From: G963667915 sp965197385 | GTDB lineage: Bacteria; Acidobacteriota; Vicinamibacteria; Vicinamibacterales; UBA823 | Assembly: GCA_965197385.1 (NCBI GenBank) | Contig: CBDANA010000008.1 | Coordinates: 248,001 to 312,000, forward strand | Direction of reading: 5' to 3' | DNA length: 64,000 bases | In this document: piece after piece, positions 61,955 to 64,000 of the stretch | How the letters are laid out: each line of letters starts with the position of its first letter | How positions within the stretch are numbered: position 1 is the stretch's first letter | Made by a program: the position numbers and the translations under genes | The notes under the pieces: generated by a model | Seen by the model: only the letters and a program-made list of their open reading frames with translations | The model's database searches: none | Told to the model about the DNA's origin: nothing

Positions 61955-62337
61955 TGAGAGCGCAACAACGTCTGGCGGCCGGACGCACTTTACTATATCG
62001 ACCACTCCAAGTCTATGGTGCCCAGTCAGTTACATGTGCCGACCACCCGCATCCCTCGTACGTCATCGGTGGTGGCGAGGGTTCGATCGCCCGCATCTCC
62101 CTGGCCGCCCGTGGTGGACGTCTGGCTGCATTCGGCCGGCGCTGCGGCCCCCGCTGGCAGCGAGGCGCCAGTCCGAGTATTCGCGTGGGCACGTTCACAC
62201 GCGAGACACGACTCCGGGAGCGTTGCCAGCCGCTCGACGCGAACAGGCGATCACACGCCGGCACCTCCAAGATTTCGTGCTTGCTGCCACCGGCGAACGT
62301 CGGTAAACTTGTGCTCCTTTCCGAGGGTAGAGGGGTC
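61955..62337. other. Region upstream of purC, degenerate repeats only
   Basis: About 380 bp without a gene. It contains a decayed MITE-A/MITE-B composite at 62105-62190 and otherwise unique sequence. The purC promoter is expected here but no clear hexamers are seen. The long frame that enters purC from 61924 is not conserved. Confidence 0.45.
62105..62190. repeat. Degenerate MITE-A end joined to a MITE-B end
   Basis: CCGCCCGTGGTGGACGTC and GGCTGCATTCGGCCG (from 62105) are a diverged MITE-A left end. GTCCGAGTATTCGCGTGGGC (62171-62190) is identical to a 20-mer in the MITE-B left end (63586-63605). This looks like one element inserted beside another, followed by decay. Confidence 0.55.
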
Positions 62338-63255
62338 ATGGCCTCGTCAGCTTCATCTTCAGCCGTACTCGAAACTGCCCTGTCCGGCATCGTCCGACAG
62401 AGGCGCGGCAAGGTGCGGGACATGTATGACCTGGGTGAGCACTTGCTGATGGTCACGACCGACCGGATCTCCGCCTTCGATTTCGTGCTCGGATCGGCGA
62501 TTCCCGACAAGGGCAAGGTGCTCACGCAACTGTCAGCGTTCTGGTTCGACCGGACGCGGGACATCATCCCGAACCACATGGTGTCGACCGTCCTCGACGA
62601 GTTCCCGGACGCGCTCCGGCCGCACGCGGATCTGCTGCGTGGCCGATCGATGCTCGTCAAGAAGACGAAGCCCGTGCAGGTCGAGTGCGTCGCGCGCGGG
62701 TATCTGGCTGGCTCGGGCTGGAAAGAGTACCAGAGGACGGGCGCGGTCTGCGGCATCACGCTGCCAGCCGGTCTGCAGGAGTCGGACCGGCTGCCGGAGC
62801 CGATCTTCACGCCCGCGACCAAGGCGGAATCCGGGCATGACAGCAACATCAGTGAGGTCGAAGCGGGCAGCCTGGTGGGTCCGGAGCTCATCGCCAGGCT
62901 CCGCGACTTCACCCTGGCGCTGTATGCCTTCGGCGCGGCGCATGCCGAGCCCAGGGGCGTCATCGTCGCCGACACCAAGTTCGAGTTTGGCCTGCTGAGC
63001 AGCGGCGGACGCGACGACGTCATCCTCATCGACGAAGTGCTGACGCCCGACTCGTCGCGGTTCTGGCCCAAAGCCGAGTACCGTCCAGGTGGACCGCAGC
63101 AGAGTTTCGACAAGCAGTACGTGCGCGACTACCTCGAGGAGATCCGCTGGAACAAGCAGCCTCCGGTGCCAGCGCTTCCGGATGACGTCGTCGCGCGCAC
63201 GCGCCAGAAGTACCTCGAGGCGCTGCGCGTCCTGAGCGACCAGGATCTCCAGTAG
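62338..63255 (+). CDS. purC: Phosphoribosylaminoimidazole-succinocarboxamide synthase
   Basis: A 305-residue SAICAR synthase of the longer class. ATG 62338 (MASSASSSAVLETALSGIV) is selected by homology. Conserved features are QRRGKVRDMYDLG (ATP-binding), TTDRISAFDFVLGSAIPDKG, VKKTKPVQVECVARGYLAGS, EPIFTPATKAESGHDSNIS (substrate loop), VIVADTKFEFGL and DEVLTPDSSRFWPKAEYRPG. It adds aspartate to CAIR in purine synthesis. The Fis-type regulator follows 30 bp later. About 2 kb of mobile DNA separates it from the flippase gene upstream. Confidence 0.96.
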   Translation: MASSASSSAVLETALSGIVRQRRGKVRDMYDLGEHLLMVTTDRISAFDFVLGSAIPDKGKVLTQLSAFWFDRTRDIIPNHMVSTVLDEFPDALRPHADLLRGRSMLVKKTKPVQVECVARGYLAGSGWKEYQRTGAVCGITLPAGLQESDRLPEPIFTPATKAESGHDSNISEVEAGSLVGPELIARLRDFTLALYAFGAAHAEPRGVIVADTKFEFGLLSSGGRDDVILIDEVLTPDSSRFWPKAEYRPGGPQQSFDKQYVRDYLEEIRWNKQPPVPALPDDVVARTRQKYLEALRVLSDQDLQ

Positions 63256-63285
63256 CCGACCGGCGCGGCATCGGCGACCAGACAC

Positions 63286-63543
63286 GTGCGTGAACGACTC
63301 AACCGGCTCATCGAGGACATGCTCGACAAAGGCATTCTCTACGAGGAGGCCCACCGGGAGTTCGAGCGCCGTTTCATCGCAAGTGCATTGGCCCGCACCA
63401 AGGGCAGCCTGAGCGCCGCGGCAAGCCTGCTGGGCCTGCATCGGAACACGCTCAGCCGTAAGGTGGTGGAGTACCGCATCAAGCGCCAGCCGCTCAAAGC
63501 GCGCCAGGCCCGACCGGCCCGCAACCCGAAATCGGCGGCCTGA
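63286..63543 (+). CDS. Fis-family helix-turn-helix protein
   Basis: An 85-residue protein with GTG start 63286. It is a Fis-type domain: MRERLNRLIEDMLDKGILYE, EAHREFERRFIASALARTKG, SLSAAASLLGLHRNTLSRKV. The last helix-turn-helix matches the C-terminal HTH_8 of NtrC-type regulators, but there is no AAA+ or receiver domain. In Acidobacteriota a small Fis-like gene is often placed after purC. It probably bends or bridges DNA, or regulates purine genes; its targets are unknown. The basic tail RQPLKARQARPARNPKSAA is disordered. Confidence 0.85.
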   Translation: MRERLNRLIEDMLDKGILYEEAHREFERRFIASALARTKGSLSAAASLLGLHRNTLSRKVVEYRIKRQPLKARQARPARNPKSAA

Positions 63544-63579
63544 GAAGATGAGACGACCGGCGCGCGGCACCGGCCCTAG

Positions 63580-63854
63580 CAGCCCGTCCGAGTATTCGCG
63601 TGGGCCGCGCGCGTGGGTCTTGCGAGCCGCAGACAAGACGCGCGGAGGAGTCGATGCCGCGGTGCATCGGCGACGACGTGCGACGCGGTCTGCGGCCGCA
63701 ACCCCCACGCGCCCTTCGGGTTGCGGCGGCGTGCGGCCATCTGCAGCGTTGCGCCGCTTCGACGACGATGCGCTGGGGCATCGCCTCGTCGGCGCGCCTG
63801 GCAGCTGGCCCACGGCGTTCGCAACGCGGCCTACGCGAATACGCGGACGGGCGC
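63580..63854. repeat. MITE-B, 275-bp inverted-repeat element
   Basis: Ends share CCCGTCCG[A/C]GTATTCGCGT[G/A]GGCCGCG: left from 63580 (CAGCCCGTCCGAGTATTCGC), right read inward from 63854 (GGCGCCCGTCCGCGTATTCG). CTAG lies at both flanks (63576-63579, 63855-63858). No gene; the open frames inside are GC-rich shadows. Relatives are at 35680 and 62171. Confidence 0.75.
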
Positions 63855-63918
63855 CTAGCCTGGCGCCGCCGGCGATGCATCTCGAAGGCTTGACACTCCG
63901 CCGCCCCCATCTGATAAT

Positions 63919-63943
63919 TAGCAGTCGCCTGGGCCGACTGCTA
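63919..63943. repeat. Small hairpin bounded by YTAG
   Basis: TAGCAGTCG (63919-63927) pairs with CGACTGCTA (63935-63943) around CCTGGGC. The flanks read TTAG and CTAG, as for the MITEs. It may be a tiny derivative or a terminator without a T tract. Confidence 0.4.
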
Positions 63944-64000
63944 GTCGTCAGGGCAGTCCAGGCCCCAGAAGGTATTCTTCACCAGTTGTTAACGGAAGAG

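Noticed and set aside
61924..62337. 138-residue N-terminal extension of PurC
   Set aside because: It reads through a MITE-A end and a degenerate repeat; PurC homology starts at 62338.
1..64000. tRNA, rRNA or SRP RNA genes
   Set aside because: No T-loop, anticodon-arm or rRNA signatures were recognised by eye on either strand; a covariance-model search would be decisive.

Overview
The window looks like a chromosomal segment of a high-GC, Gram-negative bacterium, most likely an Acidobacteriota member of the Vicinamibacteria type. This is inferred from gene content: a PSD1/DUF1501 pair, TolB/PD40 propeller proteins, Tat-exported enzymes, a DUF305-LVIVD pair, an NtrY/NtrX pair next to DUF4390, and the core gene order ffh-rpsP-khpA-rimM-trmD-rplS-rnhB. 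No rRNA, tRNA or CRISPR array was seen, so the taxonomy is an inference.

Layout. Positions 1-38.7 kb are accessory and heavily eroded. They hold the 3' end of an IS481/IS3-type transposase, a 5'-truncated IS5/IS1182-type element, a frameshifted IS630 element and an IS30 element. Between these lie genes broken by stops, frameshifts or truncation: a kinase/PD40 protein, an FG-GAP lipoprotein, the PSD1 cytochrome, an SLC13 permease, a PAS-GGDEF-EAL protein and a TPR protein. Apparently intact genes are interleaved: two Tat-exported PLP enzymes, an HD-like protein, a DUF1501 protein, propeller and outer-membrane-like proteins, a Gfo/Idh/MocA oxidoreductase, cupin, HU-like and cold-shock proteins, lactate permease, an RnfD/UnbU-like flavoprotein with a formylglycine-generating-enzyme-like neighbour, DUF305 and LVIVD.

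Positions 38.7-53 kb form a tightly packed minus-strand core block. It runs from a TPR protein and an RDD protein through pgpA, cinA, thpR, plsY, gpsA, ftsY, ribD, ribE, ribBA, ffh, rpsP, khpA, rimM, trmD and rplS to rnhB. Many of these genes overlap by 4 bp. The block links phospholipid synthesis, protein targeting, riboflavin synthesis and ribosome/tRNA maturation. From 53 to 60.3 kb come ftcD, an NtrX/NtrY two-component system with DUF4390, nrdR and a flippase-like membrane protein. From 60.3 to 62.2 kb mobile elements are stacked end to end. purC and a Fis-type regulator follow.

The most striking structure is a dispersed set of short inverted-repeat elements. The main family (here MITE-A, about 188 bp, ends CAGCCCGTGGTGAAAGT) sits at YTAG/YTAR sites. 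Its ends resemble those of the resident IS5/IS1182-type element, which inserts at CTAG. One MITE-A copy is split by the IS30 element, two sit inside the riboflavin gene cluster, and several YTAG junctions double as gene stop codons. An 80-bp perfect palindrome built from two IS ends supplies the start codon of a truncated glycosidase-like ORF. RibBA and TrmD carry substitutions at residues that are catalytic in characterised homologues. Together with the pseudogenes this suggests relaxed selection, for example a recently host-restricted lineage, although assembly error must be excluded for the indels.
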